Assembly: GCA_963082975.1 (NCBI GenBank)
Contig: CAUJBJ010000031.1
Span: 558,001 to 622,000, forward strand
Length of the DNA: 64,000 nt
Direction: 5' to 3'
Source: Labia minor
Taxonomy: Eukaryota > Arthropoda > Insecta > Dermaptera > Spongiphoridae
Within the stretch, counting starts at the first letter, position 1, and the number at the start of each line of letters is the position of its first letter. A program made the position numbers and the translations under genes. Below, in pieces: positions 20,101-36,500 of this stretch. The notes below the pieces were generated by a model, which saw nothing but the letters and a program-made list of their open reading frames with translations, had not been told where the DNA came from and searched no databases.

Positions 20101-23100
20101 TTCCGTAAGAATTCAATGAAAATATTTAAGAAATCGATCAAATATGAATTTATTCTTCATTAGAATCAGAAAATTAATAAAATAAAATAAAAAAGATAAT
20201 TTTATCCCTCGTATTTAAAAAAGTAGGATTTTCCCTTTAATATTTGAACAAAATCAGACTTTTCCGTAAGAATTCAATGAAAATATTTAAGAAATCGATC
20301 AAATATGAATTTATTCTTCAATAGAATCAGAAAATTAATAAAATAAAATATAAAAGATAATTTTATCCCTCGTATTTAAAAAAGTAGGATTTTCCCTTTA
20401 ATATTTTAACAAAATCAGACTTTTCCGTAAGAATTCAATGAAAATATTTAAGAAATCGATCAAATATGAATTTATTCTTCAATAGAATCAGAAAATGAAT
20501 AAAATAAAATATAAAAGATAATTTTATCCCTCGTATTTAAAAAAGTAGGAATTTTCCCTTAAATATTTGAACAAAATCAGATTTTCCGTAAGAATTCAAT
20601 GAAAATATTTAAGAAATCGATAAAATATGAATTTATTCTTCATTAGAACCAGAAAATGAATAAAATAAAATATAAAAGATAATTTTATCTCTCGTATTTA
20701 AAAAAGTAGGATTTTCCCTTTAATATTTGAACAAAATCACACTAATCCGTAAGAATTCAATGAAAATATTTAAGAAATCGATCAAATATGAATTTATTCT
20801 TCATTAGAATCAGAAAATGAATAAAATAAAATATAAAAGATAATTTAATCCCTCGTATTTAAAAAAATAGGATTTTCCCTTTAATATTTGAACAAAATCA
20901 CAGTAATCCGTAAGAATTCAATGAAAATATTTAAGAAATCGATCAAATATGAATTTATTCTTCATTAGAACCAGAAAATTAATAAAATAAAATAAAAAAG
21001 ATAATTTTATCCCTCGTATTTAAAAAAGTAGGATTTTCCCTTTAATATTTGAACAAAATCAGACTTTTCCGTAAGAATTCAATGAAAATATTTAAGAAAT
21101 CGATCAAATATGAATTTATTCTTCAATAGAATCAGAAAATTAATAAAATAAAATATAAAAGTTAATTTTATCCCTCGTATTTAAAAAAGTAGGATTTTCC
21201 CTTTAATATTTGAACAAAATCACACTAATCCGTAAGAATTCAATGAAAATATTTAAGAAATCGATCAAATATGAATTTATTCTTCATTAGAATCAGAAAA
21301 TTAATGAAATAAAATAAAAAAGATAATTTTATCCCTCGTATTTAAAAAAGTAGGATTTTCCCATTAATATTTGAACAAAATCAGACTTTTCTGTAAGAAT
21401 TCAATGAAAATATTTAAGAAATCGATCAAATATGAATTTATTCTTCAATAGAATCAGAAAATTAATAAAATAAAATATAAAAGATAATTTTATCCCTCGT
21501 ATTTAAAAAAGTAGGATTTTCCCTTTAATATTTGAACAAAATCAGACTTTTCCGTAAGAATTCAATGAAAATATTTAAGAAATCGATCAAATATGAATTT
21601 ATTCTTCAATAGAATCAGAAAATTAATAAAATAAAATATAAAAGATAATTTTATCCCTCGTATTTAAAAAAGTAGGATTTTCCCTTTAATATTTGAACAA
21701 AATCAGACTTTTCCGTAAGAATTCAATGAAAATATTTAAGAAATCGATCAAATATGAATTTATTCTTAATTAGAATCAGAAAATGAATAAAATAAAATAT
21801 AAAAGTTAATTTTATCCCTCGTATTTAAAAAAGTAGGATTTTCCCTTTAATATTTGAACAAAATCACACTAATCCGTAAGAATTCAATGAAAATATTTAA
21901 AAAATCGATCAAATATGAATTTATTCTTCATTAGAATCAGAAAATTAATAAAATAAAATATAAAAGATAATTTTATCCCTCGTATTTAAAAATTAGGATT
22001 TTCCCTTTAATATTTAAACAAAATCAGACTTTTCCGTAAGAATTCAATGAAAATATTTAAGAAATCGATCAAATATGAATTTATTCTTCATTAGAATCAG
22101 AAAATTAATAAAATAAAATAAAAAAGATAATTTTATCCCTCGTATTTAAAAAAGTAGGATTTTCCCTTTAATATTTGAACAAAATCAGACTTTTCCGTAA
22201 GAATTCAATGAAAATATTTAAGAAATCGATCAAATATGAATTTATTCTTCAATAGAATCAGAAAATTAATAAAATAAAATATAAAAGATAATTTTATCCC
22301 TCGTATTTAAAAAAGTAGGATTTTCCCTTTAATATTTGAACAAAATCAGACTTTTCCGTAAGAATTCAATGAAAATATTTAAGAAATCGATCAAATATGA
22401 ATTTATTCTTCATTAGAATCAGAAAATTAATAAAATAAAATAAAAAAGATAATTTTATCCCTCGTATTTAAAAAAGTAGGATTTTCCCTTTAATATTTTA
22501 ACAAAATCAGACTTTTCCGTAAGAATTCAATGAAAATATTTAAGAAATCGATCAAATATGAATTTATTCTTCAATAGAATCAGAAAATGAATAAAATAAA
22601 ATATAAAAGATAATTTTATCCCTCGTATTTAAAAAAGTAGGAATTTTCCCTTAAATATTTGAACAAAATCAGATTTTCCGTAAGAATTCAATGAAAATAT
22701 TTAAGAAATCGATAAAATATGAATTTATTCTTCATTAGAACCAGAAAATGAATAAAATAAAATATAAAAGATAATTTTATCTCTCGTATTTAAAAAAGTA
22801 GGATTTTCCCTTTAATATTTGAACAAAATCACACTAATCCGTAAGAATTCAATGAAAATATTTAAGAAATCGATCAAATATGAATTTATTCTTCATTAGA
22901 ATCAGAAAATGAATAAAATAAAATATAAAAGATAATTTTATCCCTCGTATTTAAAAAAATAGGATTTTCCCTTTAATATTTGAACAAAATCACAGTAATC
23001 CGTAAGAATTCAATGAAAATATTTAAGAAATCGATCAAATATGAATTTATTCTTCATTAGAACCAGAAAATTAATAAAATAAAATAAAAAAGATAATTTT

Positions 23101-26100
23101 ATCCCTCGTATTTAAAAAAGTAGGATTTTCCCTTTAATATTTGAACAAAATCAGACTTTTCCGTAAGAATTCAATGAAAATATTTAAGAAATCGATCAAA
23201 TATGAATTTATTCTTCAATAGAATCAGAAAATTAATAAAATAAAATATAAAAGTTAATTTTATCCCTCGTATTTAAAAAAGTAGGATTTTCCCTTTAATA
23301 TTTGAACAAAATCACACTAATCCGTAAGAATTCAATGAAAATATTTAAGAAATCGATCAAATATGAATTTATTCTTCATTAGAATCAGAAAATTAATGAA
23401 ATAAAATAAAAAAGATAATTTTATCCCTCGTATTTAAAAAAGTAGGATTTTCCCATTAATATTTGAACAAAATCAGACTTTTCCGTAAGAATTCAATGAA
23501 AATATTTAAGAAATCGATCAAATATGAATTTATTCTTCATTAGAATCAGAAAATTAATAAAATAAAATAAAAAAGATAATTTTATCCCTCGTATTTAAAA
23601 AAGTAGGATTTTCCCTTTAATATTTTAACAAAATCAGACTTTTCCGTAAGAATTCAATGAAAATATTTAAGAAATCGATCAAATATGAATTTATTCTTCA
23701 ATAGAATCAGAAAATTAATAAAATAAAATATAAAAGATAATTTTATCCCTCGTATTTAAAAAAGTAGGATTTTCCCTTTAATATTTGAACAAAATCAGAC
23801 TTTTCCGTAAGAATTCAATGAAAATATTTAAGAAATCGATCAAATATGAATTTATTCTTAATTAGAATCAGAAAATGAATAAAATAAAATATAAAAGTTA
23901 ATTTTATCCCTCGTATTTAAAAAAGTAGGATTTTCCCTTTAATATTTGAACAAAATCACACTAATCCGTAAGAATTCAATGAAAATATTTAAAAAATCGA
24001 TCAAATATGAATTTATTCTTCAATAGAATCAGAAAATTAATAAAATAAAATATAAAAGATAATTTTATCCCTCGTATTTAAAAATTAGGATTTTCCCTTT
24101 AATATTTAAACAAAATCAGACTTTTCCGTAAGAATTCAATGAAAATATTTAAGAAATCGATCAAATATGAATTTATTCTTCATTAGAATCAGAAAATTAA
24201 TAAAATAAAATAAAAAAGATAATTTTATCCCTCGTATTTAAAAAAGTAGGATTTTCCCTTTAATATTTGAACAAAATCAGACTTTTCCGTAAGAATTCAA
24301 TGAAAATATTTAAGAAATCGATCAAATATGAATTTATTCTTCAATAGAATCAGAAAATGAATAAAATAAAATATAAAAGATAATTTTATCCCTCGTATTT
24401 AAAAAAATAGGATTTTCCCTTTAATATTTGAACAAAATCACAGTAATCCGTAAGAATTCAATGAAAATATTTAAGAAATCGATCAAATATGAATTTATTC
24501 TTCATTAGAACCAGAAAATTAATAAAATAAAATAAAAAAGATAATTTTATCCCTCGTATTTAAAAAACTAGGATTTTCCCTTTAATATTTGAACAAAATC
24601 ACTGTAATCCTTAAGAATTCAATGAAAATATTTAAGAAATCGATCAAATATGAATTTATTCTTAATTAGAATCAGAAAATGAATAAAATAAAATATAAAA
24701 GATAATTTTGTCCGTCGTATTTAAAAAAGTAGGATTTTCCCTTTAATATTTGAACAAAATCAGACTTTTCCGTAAGAATTCAATGAAAATATTTAAGAAA
24801 TCGATCAAATATGAATTTATTCTTCATTAGAATCAGAAAATTAATAAAATAAAATAAAAAAGATAATTTTATCCCTCGTATTTAAAAAAGTAGGATTTTC
24901 CCTTTAATATTTGAACAAAATCACAGTAATCCGTAAGAATTCAATGAAAATATTTAAGAAATCGATCAAATATGAATTTATTCTTCAATAGAATCAGAAA
25001 ATTAATAAAATAAAATATAAAAGTTAATTTTATCCCTCGTATTTAAAAAAGTAGGATTTTCCCTTTAATATTTGAACAAAATCACACTAATCCGTAAGAA
25101 TTCAATGAAAATATTTAAGAAATCGATCAAATATGAATTTATTCTTCATTAGAATCAGAAAATTAATGAAATAAAATAAAAAAGATAATTTTATCCCTCG
25201 TATTTAAAAAAGTAGTATTTTCCCATTAATATTTGAACAAAATCAGACTTTTCCGTAAGAATTCAATGAAAATATTTAAGAAATCGATCAAATATGAATT
25301 TATTCTTCAATAGAATCAGAAAATTAATAAAATAAAATATAAAAGATAATTTTATCCCTCGTATTTAAAAAAGTAGGATTTTCCCTTTAATATTTGAACA
25401 AAATCAGACTTTTCCGTAAGAATTCAATGAAAATATTTAAGAAATCGATCAAATATGAATTTATTCTTCAATAGAATCAGAAAATTAATAAAATAAAATA
25501 TAAAAGATAATTTTATCCCTCGTATTTAAAAAAGTAGGATTTTCCCTTTAATATTTGAACAAAATCAGACTTTTCCGTAAGAATTCAATGAAAATATTTA
25601 AGAAATCGATCAAATATGAATTTATTCTTAATTAGAATCAGAAAATTAATAAAATAAAATAAAAAAGATAATTTTATCCCTCGTATTTAAAAAAGTAGGA
25701 TTTTCCCTTTAATATTTGAACAAAATCAGACTTTTCCGTAAGAATTCAATGAAAATATTTAAGAAATCGATCAAATATGAATTTATTCTTCAATAGAATC
25801 AGAAAATTAATAAAATAAAATATAAAAGATAATTTTATCCCTCGTATTTAAAAAAGTAGGATTTTCCCTTTAATATTTGAACAAAATCAGACTTTTCCGT
25901 AAGAATTCAATGAAAATATTTAAGAAATCGATCAAATATGAATTTATTCTTCATTAGAATCAGAAAATTAACAAAATAAAATAAAAAAGATAATTTTATC
26001 CCTCGTATTTAAAAAAGTAGGATTTTCCCTTTAATATTTTAACAAAATCAGACTTTTCCGTAAGAATTCAATGAAAATATTTAAGAAATCGATCAAATAT

Positions 26101-29055
26101 GAATTTATTCTTCAATAGAATCAGAAAATGAATAAAATAAAATATAAAAGATAATTTTATCTCTCGTATTTAAAAAAGTAGGATTTTCCCTTTAATATTT
26201 GAACAAAATCACACTAATCCGTAAGAATTCAATGAAAATATTTAAGAAATCGATCAAATATGAATTTATTCTTCATTAGAATCAGAAAATGAATAAAATA
26301 AAATATAAAAGTTAATTTTATCCCTCGTATTTAAAAAAGTAGGATTTTCCCTTTAATATTTGAACAAAATCACACTAATCCGTAAGAATTCAATGAAAAT
26401 ATTTAAAAAATCGATCAAATATGAATTTATTCTTCAATAGAATCAGAAAATTAATAAAATAAAATATAAAAGATAATTTTATCCCTCGTATTTAAAAATT
26501 AGGATTTTCCCTTTAATATTTAAACAAAATCAGACTTTTCCGTAAGAATTCAATGAAAATATTTAAGAAATCGATCAAATATGAATTTATTCTTCATTAG
26601 AATCAGAAAATTAATAAAATAAAATAAAAAAGATAATTTTATCCCTCGTATTTAAAAAAGTAGGATTTTCCCTTTAATATTTGAACAAAATCAGACTTTT
26701 CCGTAAGAATTCAATGAAAATATTTAAGAAATCGATCAAATATGAATTTATTCTTCAATAGAATCAGAAAATGAATAAAATAAAATATAAAAGATAATTT
26801 TATCCCTCGTATTTAAAAAAATAGGATTTTCCCTTTAATATTTGAACAAAATCACAGTAATCCGTAAGAATTCAATGAAAATATTTAAGAAATCGATCAA
26901 ATATGAATTTATTCTTCATTAGAACCAGAAAATTAATAAAATAAAATAAAAAAGATAATTTTATCCCTCGTATTTAAAAAACTAGGATTTTCCCTTTAAT
27001 ATTTGAACAAAATCACTGTAATCCTTAAGAATTCAATGAAAATATTTAAGAAATCGATCAAATATGAATTTATTCTTAATTAGAATCAGAAAATGAATAA
27101 AATAAAATATAAAAGATAATTTTGTCCGTCGTATTTAAAAAAGTAGGATTTTCCCTTTAATATTTGAACAAAATCAGACTTTTCCGTAAGAATTCAATGA
27201 AAATATTTAAGAAATCGATCAAATATGAATTTATTCTTCATTAGAATCAGAAAATTAATAAAATAAAATAAAAAAGATAATTTTATCCCTCGTATTTAAA
27301 AAAGTAGGATTTTCCCTTTAATATTTGAACAAAATCACAGTAATCCGTAAGAATTCAATGAAAATATTTAAGAAATCGATCAAATATGAATTTATTCTTC
27401 AATAGAATCAGAAAATTAATAAAATAAAATATAAAAGTTAATTTTATCCCTCGTATTTAAAAAAGTAGGATTTTCCCTTTAATATTTGAACAAAATCACA
27501 CTAATCCGTAAGAATTCAATGAAAATATTTAAGAAATCGATCAAATATGAATTTATTCTTCATTAGAATCAGAAAATTAATGAAATAAAATAAAAAAGAT
27601 AATTTTATCCCTCGTATTTAAAAAAGTAGTATTTTCCCATTAATATTTGAACAAAATCAGACTTTTCCGTAAGAATTCAATGAAAATATTTAAGAAATCG
27701 ATCAAATATGAATTTATTCTTCAATAGAATCAGAAAATTAATAAAATAAAATATAAAAGATAATTTTATCCCTCGTATTTAAAAAAGTAGGATTTTCCCT
27801 TTAATATTTGAACAAAATCAGACTTTTCCGTAAGAATTCAATGAAAATATTTAAGAAATCGATCAAATATGAATTTATTCTTCAATAGAATCAGAAAATT
27901 AATAAAATAAAATATAAAAGATAATTTTATCCCTCGTATTTAAAAAAGTAGGATTTTCCCTTTAATATTTGAACAAAATCAGACTTTTCCGTAAGAATTC
28001 AATGAAAATATTTAAGAAATCGATCAAATATGAATTTATTCTTAATTAGAATCAGAAAATTAATAAAATAAAATAAAAAAGATAATTTTATCCCTCGTAT
28101 TTAAAAAAGTAGGATTTTCCCTTTAATATTTGAACAAAATCAGACTTTTCCGTAAGAATTCAATGAAAATATTTAAGAAATCGATCAAATATGAATTTAT
28201 TCTTCAATAGAATCAGAAAATTAATAAAATAAAATATAAAAGATAATTTTATCCCTCGTATTTAAAAAAGTAGGATTTTCCCTTTAATATTTGAACAAAA
28301 TCAGACTTTTCCGTAAGAATTCAATGAAAATATTTAAGAAATCGATCAAATATGAATTTATTCTTCATTAGAATCAGAAAATTAACAAAATAAAATAAAA
28401 AAGATAATTTTATCCCTCGTATTTAAAAAAGTAGGATTTTCCCTTTAATATTTTAACAAAATCAGACTTTTCCGTAAGAATTCAATGAAAATATTTAAGA
28501 AATCGATCAAATATGAATTTATTCTTCAATAGAATCAGAAAATGAATAAAATAAAATATAAAAGATAATTTTATCTCTCGTATTTAAAAAAGTAGGATTT
28601 TCCCTTTAATATTTGAACAAAATCACACTAATCCGTAAGAATTCAATGAAAATATTTAAGAAATCGATCAAATATGAATTTATTCTTCATTAGAATCAGA
28701 AAATGAATAAAATAAAATATAAAAGATAATTTTATCCCTCGTATTTAAAAAAATAGGATTTTCCCTTTAATATTTGAACAAAATCACAGTAATCCGTAAG
28801 AATTCAATGAAAATATTTAAGAAATCGATCAAATATGAATTTATTCTTCATTAGAACCAGAAAATTAATAAAATAAAATAAAAAAGATAATTTTATCCCT
28901 CGTATTTAAAAAAGTAGGATTTTCCCTTTAATATTTGAACAAAATCAGACTTTTCCGTAAGAATTCAATGAAAATATTTAAGAAATCGATCAAATATGAA
29001 TTTATTCTTCAATAGAATCAGAAAATTAATAAAATAAAATATAAAAGTTAATTTT

Positions 29056-29216
29056 ATCCCTCGTATTTAAAAAAGTAGGATTTTCCCTTTAATATTTGAA
29101 CAAAATCACACTAATCCGTAAGAATTCAATGAAAATATTTAAGAAATCGATCAAATATGAATTTATTCTTCCATAGAATCAGAAAATTAATAAAATAAAA
29201 TATAAAAGATAATTTT
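29056..29216 (+). repeat. A/E hybrid satellite monomer
   Basis: It starts like a type A monomer (CACACTAAT, TTAAGAAAT) but ends CTTCCATAG, ATTAATA, ATATAAAAG and is followed by a type F monomer, as E normally is. CTTCCATAG is a rare variant otherwise seen in type E monomers near 33673, 39307, 50092 and 55722. It marks a 10-monomer (1,610-bp) shortened repeat between 27446 and 29056 followed by a register shift. Confidence 0.7.
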
Positions 29217-32200
29217 ATCCCTCGTATTTAAAAATTAGGATTTTCCCTTTAATATTTAAACAAAATCAGACTTTTCCGTAAGAATTCAATGAAAATATTT
29301 AAGAAATCGATCAAATATGAATTTATTCTTCATTAGAATCAGAAAATTAATAAAATAAAATAAAAAAGATAATTTTATCCCTCGTATTTAAAAAAGTAGG
29401 ATTTTCCCTTTAATATTTGAACAAAATCAGACTTTTCCGTAAGAATTCAATGAAAATATTTAAGAAATCGATCAAATATGAATTTATTCTTCATTAGAAT
29501 CAGAAAATTAATAAAATAAAATAAAAAAGATAATTTTATCCCTCGTATTTAAAAAAGTAGGATTTTCCCTTTAATATTTGAACAAAATCAGACTTTTCCG
29601 TAAGAATTCAATGAAAATATTTAAGAAATCGATCAAATATGAATTTATTCTTCAATAGAATCAGAAAATTAATAAAATAAAATATAAAAGATAATTTTAT
29701 CCCTCGTATTTAAAAAAGTAGGATTTTCCCTTTAATATTTGAACAAAATCAGACTTTTCCGTAAGAATTCAATGAAAATATTTAAGAAATCGATCAAATA
29801 TGAATTTATTCTTAATTAGAATCAGAAAATGAATAAAATAAAATATAAAAGTTAATTTTATCCCTCGTATTTAAAAAAGTAGGATTTTCCCTTTAATATT
29901 TGAACAAAATCACACTAATCCGTAAGAATTCAATGAAAATATTTAAAAAATCGATCAAATATGAATTTATTCTTCAATAGAATCAGAAAATTAATAAAAT
30001 AAAATATAAAAGATAATTTTATCCCTCGTATTTAAAAATTAGTATTTTCCCTTTAATATTTAAACAAAATCAGACTTTTCCGTAAGAATTCAATGAAAAT
30101 ATTTAAGAAATCGATCAAATATGAATTTATTCTTCATTAGAATCAGAAAATTAATAAAATAAAATAAAAAAGATAATTTTATCCCTCGTATTTAAAAAAG
30201 TAGGATTTTCCCTTTAATATTTGAACAAAATCAGACTTTTCCGTAAGAATTCAATGAAAATATTTAAGAAATCGATCAAATATGAATTTATTCTTCATTA
30301 GAATCAGAAAATTAATAAAATAAAATAAAAAAGATAATTTTATCCCTCGTATTTAAAAAAGTAGGATTTTCCCTTTAATATTTTAACAAAATCAGACTTT
30401 TCCGTAAGAATTCAATGAAAATATTTAAGAAATCGATCAAATATGAATTTATTCTTCAATAGAATCAGAAAATGAATAAAATAAAATATAAAAGATAATT
30501 TTACCCCTCGTATTTAAAAAAATAGGATTTTCCCTTTAATATTTGAACAAAATCACAGTAATCCGTAAGAATTCAATGAAAATATTTAAGAAATCGATCA
30601 AATATGAATTTATTCTTCATTAGAACCAGAAAATTAATAAAATAAAATAAAAAAGATAATTTTATCCCTCGTATTTAAAAAACTAGGATTTTCCCTTTAA
30701 TATTTGAACAAAATCACAGTAATCCTTAAGAATTCAATGAAAATATTTAAGAAATCGATCAAATATGAATTTATTCTTAATTAGAATCAGAAAATTAATA
30801 AAATAAAATATAAAAGATAATTTTGTCCGTCGTATTTAAAAAAGTAGGATTTTCCCTTTAATATTTGAACAAAATCAGACTTTTCCGTAAGAATTCAATG
30901 AAAATATTTAAGAAATCGATCAAATATGAATTTATTCTTCATTAGAATCAGAAAATTAATAAAATAAAATAAAAAAGATAATTTTATCCCTCGTATTTAA
31001 AAAAGTAGGATTTTCCCTTTAATATTTGAACAAAATCACAGTAATCCGTAAGAATTCAATGAAAATATTTAAGAAATCGATCAAATATGAATTTATTCTT
31101 CAATAGAATCAGAAAATTAATAAAATAAAATATAAAAGTTAATTTTATCCCTCGTATTTAAAAAAGTAGGATTTTCCCTTTAATATTTGAACAAAATCAC
31201 ACTAATCCGTAAGAATTCAATGAAAATATTTAAGAAATCGATCAAATATGAATTTATTCTTCATTAGAATCAGAAAATTAATGAAATAAAATAAAAAAGA
31301 TAATTTTATACCTCGTATTTAAAAAAGTAGTATTTTCCCATTAATATTTGAACAAAATCAGACTTTTCCGTAAGAATTCAATGAAAATATTTAAGAAATC
31401 GATCAAATATGAATTTATTCTTCAATAGAATCAGAAAATTAATAAAATAAAATATAAAAGATAATTTTATCCCTCGTATTTAAAAAAGTAGGATTTTCCC
31501 TTTAATATTTGAACAAAATCAGACTTTTCCGTAAGAATTCAATGAAAATATTTAAGAAATCGATCAAATATGAATTTATTCTTCAATAGAATCAGAAAAT
31601 TAATAAAATAAAATATAAAAGATAATTTTATCCCTCGTATTTAAAAAAGTAGGATTTTCCCTTTAATATTTGAACAAAATCAGACTTTTCCGTAAGAATT
31701 CAATGAAAATATTTAAGAAATCGATCAAATATGAATTTATTCTTAATTAGAATCAGAAAATGAATAAAATAAAATATAAAAGTTAATTTTATCCCTCGTA
31801 TTTAAAAAAGTAGGATTTTCCCTTTAATATTTGAACAAAATCACACTAATCCGTAAGAATTCAATGAAAATATTTAAAAAATCGATCAAATATGAATTTA
31901 TTCTTCAATAGAATCAGAAAATTAATAAAATAAAATATAAAAGATAATTTTATCCCTCGTATTTAAAAATTAGGATTTTCCCTTTAATATTTAAACAAAA
32001 TCAGACTTTTCCGTAAGAATTCAATGAAAATATTTAAGAAATCGATCAAATATGAATTTATTCTTCATTAGAATCAGAAAATTAATAAAATAAAATAAAA
32101 AAGATAATTTTATCCCTCGTATTTAAAAAAGTAGGATTTTCCCTTTAATATTTGAACAAAATCAGACTTTTCCGTAAGAATTCAATGAAAATATTTAAGA

Positions 32201-33560
32201 AATCGATCAAATATGAATTTATTCTTCAATAGAATCAGAAAATTAATAAAATAAAATATAAAAGATAATTTTATCCCTCGTATTTAAAAAAGTAGGATTT
32301 TCCCTTTAATATTTGAACAAAATCAGACTTTTCCGTAAGAATTCAATGAAAATATTTAAGAAATCGATCAAATATGAATTTATTCTTCATTAGAATCAGA
32401 AAATTAACAAAATAAAATAAAAAAGATAATTTTATCCCTCGTATTTAAAAAAGTAGGATTTTCCCTTTAATATTTTAACAAAATCAGACTTTTCCGTAAG
32501 AATTCAATGAAAATATTTAAGAAATCGATCAAATATGAATTTATTCTTCAATAGAATCAGAAAATGAATAAAATAAAATATAAAAGATAATTTTATCTCT
32601 CGTATTTAAAAAAGTAGGATTTTCCCTTTAATATTTGAACAAAATCACACTAATCCGTAAGAATTCAATGAAAATATTTAAGAAATCGATCAAATATGAA
32701 TTTATTCTTCATTAGAATCAGAAAATGAATAAAATAAAATATAAAAGATAATTTTATCCCTCGTATTTAAAAAAATAGGATTTTCCCTTTAATATTTGAA
32801 CAAAATCACAGTAATCCGTAAGAATTCAATGAAAATATTTAAGAAATCGATCAAATATGAATTTATTCTTCATTAGAACCAGAAAATTAATAAAATAAAA
32901 TAAAAAAGATAATTTTATCCCTCGTATTTAAAAAAGTAGGATTTTCCCTTTAATATTTGAACAAAATCAGACTTTTCCGTAAGAATTCAATGAAAATATT
33001 TAAGAAATCGATCAAATATGAATTTATTCTTCAATAGAATCAGAAAATTAATAAAATAAAATATAAAAGTTAATTTTATCCCTCGTATTTAAAAAAGTAG
33101 GATTTTCCCTTTAATATTTGAACAAAATCACACTAATCCGTAAGAATTCAATGAAAATATTTAAGAAATCGATCAAATATGAATTTATTCTTCATTAGAA
33201 TCAGAAAATTAATGAAATAAAATATAAAAGATAATTTTATCCCTCGTATTTAAAAAAGTAGGATTTTCCCATTAATATTTGAACAAAATCAGACTTTTCC
33301 GTAAGAATTCAATGAAAATATTTAAGAAATCGATCAAATATGAATTTATTCTTCAATAGAATCAGAAAATTAATAAAATAAAATATAAAAGATAATTTTA
33401 TCCCTCGTATTTAAAAAAGTAGGATTTTCCCTTTAATATTTGAACAAAATCAGACTTTTCCGTAAGAATTCAATGAAAATATTTAAGAAATCGATCAAAT
33501 ATGAATTTATTCTTCAATAGAATCAGAAAATTAATAAAATAAAATATAAAAGATAATTTT

Positions 33561-36500
33561 ATCCCTCGTATTTAAAAAAGTAGGATTTTCCCTTTAATAT
33601 TTGAACAAAATCACACTAATCCGTAAGAATTCAATGAAAATATTTAAAAAATCGATCAAATATGAATTTATTCTTCCATAGAATCAGAAAATTAATAAAA
33701 TAAAATATAAAAGATAATTTTATCCCTCGTATTTAAAAATTAGGATTTTCCCTTTAATATTTAAACAAAATCAGACTTTTCCGTAAGAATTCAATGAAAA
33801 TATTTAAGAAATCGATCAAATATGAATTTATTCTTCATTAGAATCAGAAAATTAATAAAATAAAATAAAAAAGATAATTTTATCCCTCGTATTTAAAAAA
33901 GTAGGATTTTCCCTTTAATATTTGAACAAAATCAGACTTTTCCGTAAGAATTCAATGAAAATATTTAAGAAATCGATCAAATATGAATTTATTCTTCATT
34001 AGAATCAGAAAATTAATAAAATAAAATAAAAAAGATAATTTTATCCCTCGTATTTAAAAAAGTAGGATTTTCCCTTTAATATTTTAACAAAATCAGACTT
34101 TTCCGTAAGAATTCAATGAAAATATTTAAGAAATCGATCAAATATGAATTTATTCTTCAATAGAATCAGAAAATGAATAAAATAAAATATAAAAGATAAT
34201 TTTATCCCTCGTATTTAAAAAAATAGGATTTTCCCTTTAATATTTGAACAAAATCACAGTAATCCGTAAGAATTCAATGAAAATATTTAAGAAATCGATC
34301 AAATATGAATTTATTCTTCATTAGAACCAGAAAATTAATAAAATAAAATAAAAAAGATAATTTTATCCCTCGTATTTAAAAAACTAGGATTTTCCCTTTA
34401 ATATTTGAACACAATCACAGTAATCCTTAAGAATTCAATGAAAATATTTAAGAAATCGATCAAATATGAATTTATTCTTAATTAGAATCAGAAAATGAAT
34501 AAAATAAAATATAAAAGATAATTTTGTCCGTCGTATTTAAAAAAGTAGGATTTTCCCTTTAATATTTGAACAAAATCAGACTTTTCCGTAAGAATTCAAT
34601 GAAAATATTTAAGAAATCGATCAAATATGAATTTATTCTTCATTAGAATCAGAAAATTAATAAAATAAAATAAAAAAGATAATTTTATCCCTCGTATTTA
34701 AAAAAGTAGGATTTTCCCTTTAATATTTGAACAAAATCACAGTAATCCGTAAGAATTCAATGAAAATATTTAAGAAATCGATCAAATATGAATTTATTCT
34801 TCAATAGAATCAGAAAATTAATAAAATAAAATATAAAAGTTAATTTTATCCCTCGTATTTAAAAAAGTAGGATTTTCCCATTAATATTTGAACAAAATCA
34901 GACTTTTCCGTAAGAATTCAATGAAAATATTTAAGAAATCGATCAAATATGAATTTATTCTTCAATAGAATCAGAAAATTAATAAAATAAAATATAAAAG
35001 ATAATTTTATCCCTCGTATTTAAAAAAGTAGGATTTTCCCTTTAATATTTGAACAAAATCAGACTTTTCCGTAAGAATTCAATGAAAATATTTAAGAAAT
35101 CGATCAAATATGAATTTATTCTTCAATAGAATCAGAAAATTAATAAAATAAAATATAAAAGATAATTTTATCCCTCGTATTTAAAAAAGTAGGATTTTCC
35201 CTTTAATATTTGAACAAAATCAGACTTTTCCGTAAGAATTCAATGAAAATATTTAAGAAATCGATCAAATATGAATTTATTCTTAATTAGAATCAGAAAA
35301 TGAATAAAATAAAATATAAAAGTTAATTTTATCCCTCGTATTTAAAAAAGTAGGATTTTCCCTTTAATATTTGAACAAAATCACACTAATCCGTAAGAAT
35401 TCAATGAAAATATTTAAAAAATCGATCAAATATGAATTTATTCTTCAATAGAATCAGAAAATTAATAAAATAAAATATAAAAGATAATTTTATCCCTCGT
35501 ATTTAAAAATTAGGATTTTCCCTTTAATATTTAAACAAAATCAGACTTTTCCGTAAGAATTCAATGAAAATATTTAAGAAATCGATCAAATATGAATTTA
35601 TTCTTCATTAGAATCAGAAAATTAATAAAATAAAATAAAAAAGATAATTTTATCCCTCGTATTTAAAAAAGTAGGATTTTCCCTTTAATATTTGAACAAA
35701 ATCAGACTTTTCCGTAAGAATTCAATGAAAATATTTAAGAAATCGATCAAATATGAATTTATTCTTCATTAGAATCAGAAAATTAATAAAATAAAATAAA
35801 AAAGATAATTTTATCCCTCGTATTTAAAAAAGTAGGATTTTCCCTTTAATATTTTAACAAAATCAGACTTTTCCGTAAGAATTCAATGAAAATATTTAAG
35901 AAATCGATCAAATATGAATTTATTCTTCAATAGAATCAGAAAATGAATAAAATAAAATATAAAAGATAATTTTACCCCTCGTATTTAAAAAAATAGGATT
36001 TTCCCTTTAATATTTGAACAAAATCACAGTAATCCGTAAGAATTCAATGAAAATATTTAAGAAATCGATCAAATATGAATTTATTCTTCATTAGAACCAG
36101 AAAATTAATAAAATAAAATAAAAAAGATAATTTTATCCCTCGTATTTAAAAAACTAGGATTTTCCCTTTAATATTTGAACAAAATCACAGTAATCCTTAA
36201 GAATTCAATGAAAATATTTAAGAAATCGATCAAATATGAATTTATTCTTAATTAGAATCAGAAAATTAATAAAATAAAATATAAAAGATAATTTTGTCCG
36301 TCGTATTTAAAAAAGTAGGATTTTCCCTTTAATATTTGAACAAAATCAGACTTTTCCGTAAGAATTCAATGAAAATATTTAAGAAATCGATCAAATATGA
36401 ATTTATTCTTCATTAGAATCAGAAAATTAATAAAATAAAATAAAAAAGATAATTTTATCCCTCGTATTTAAAAAAGTAGGATTTTCCCTTTAATATTTGA

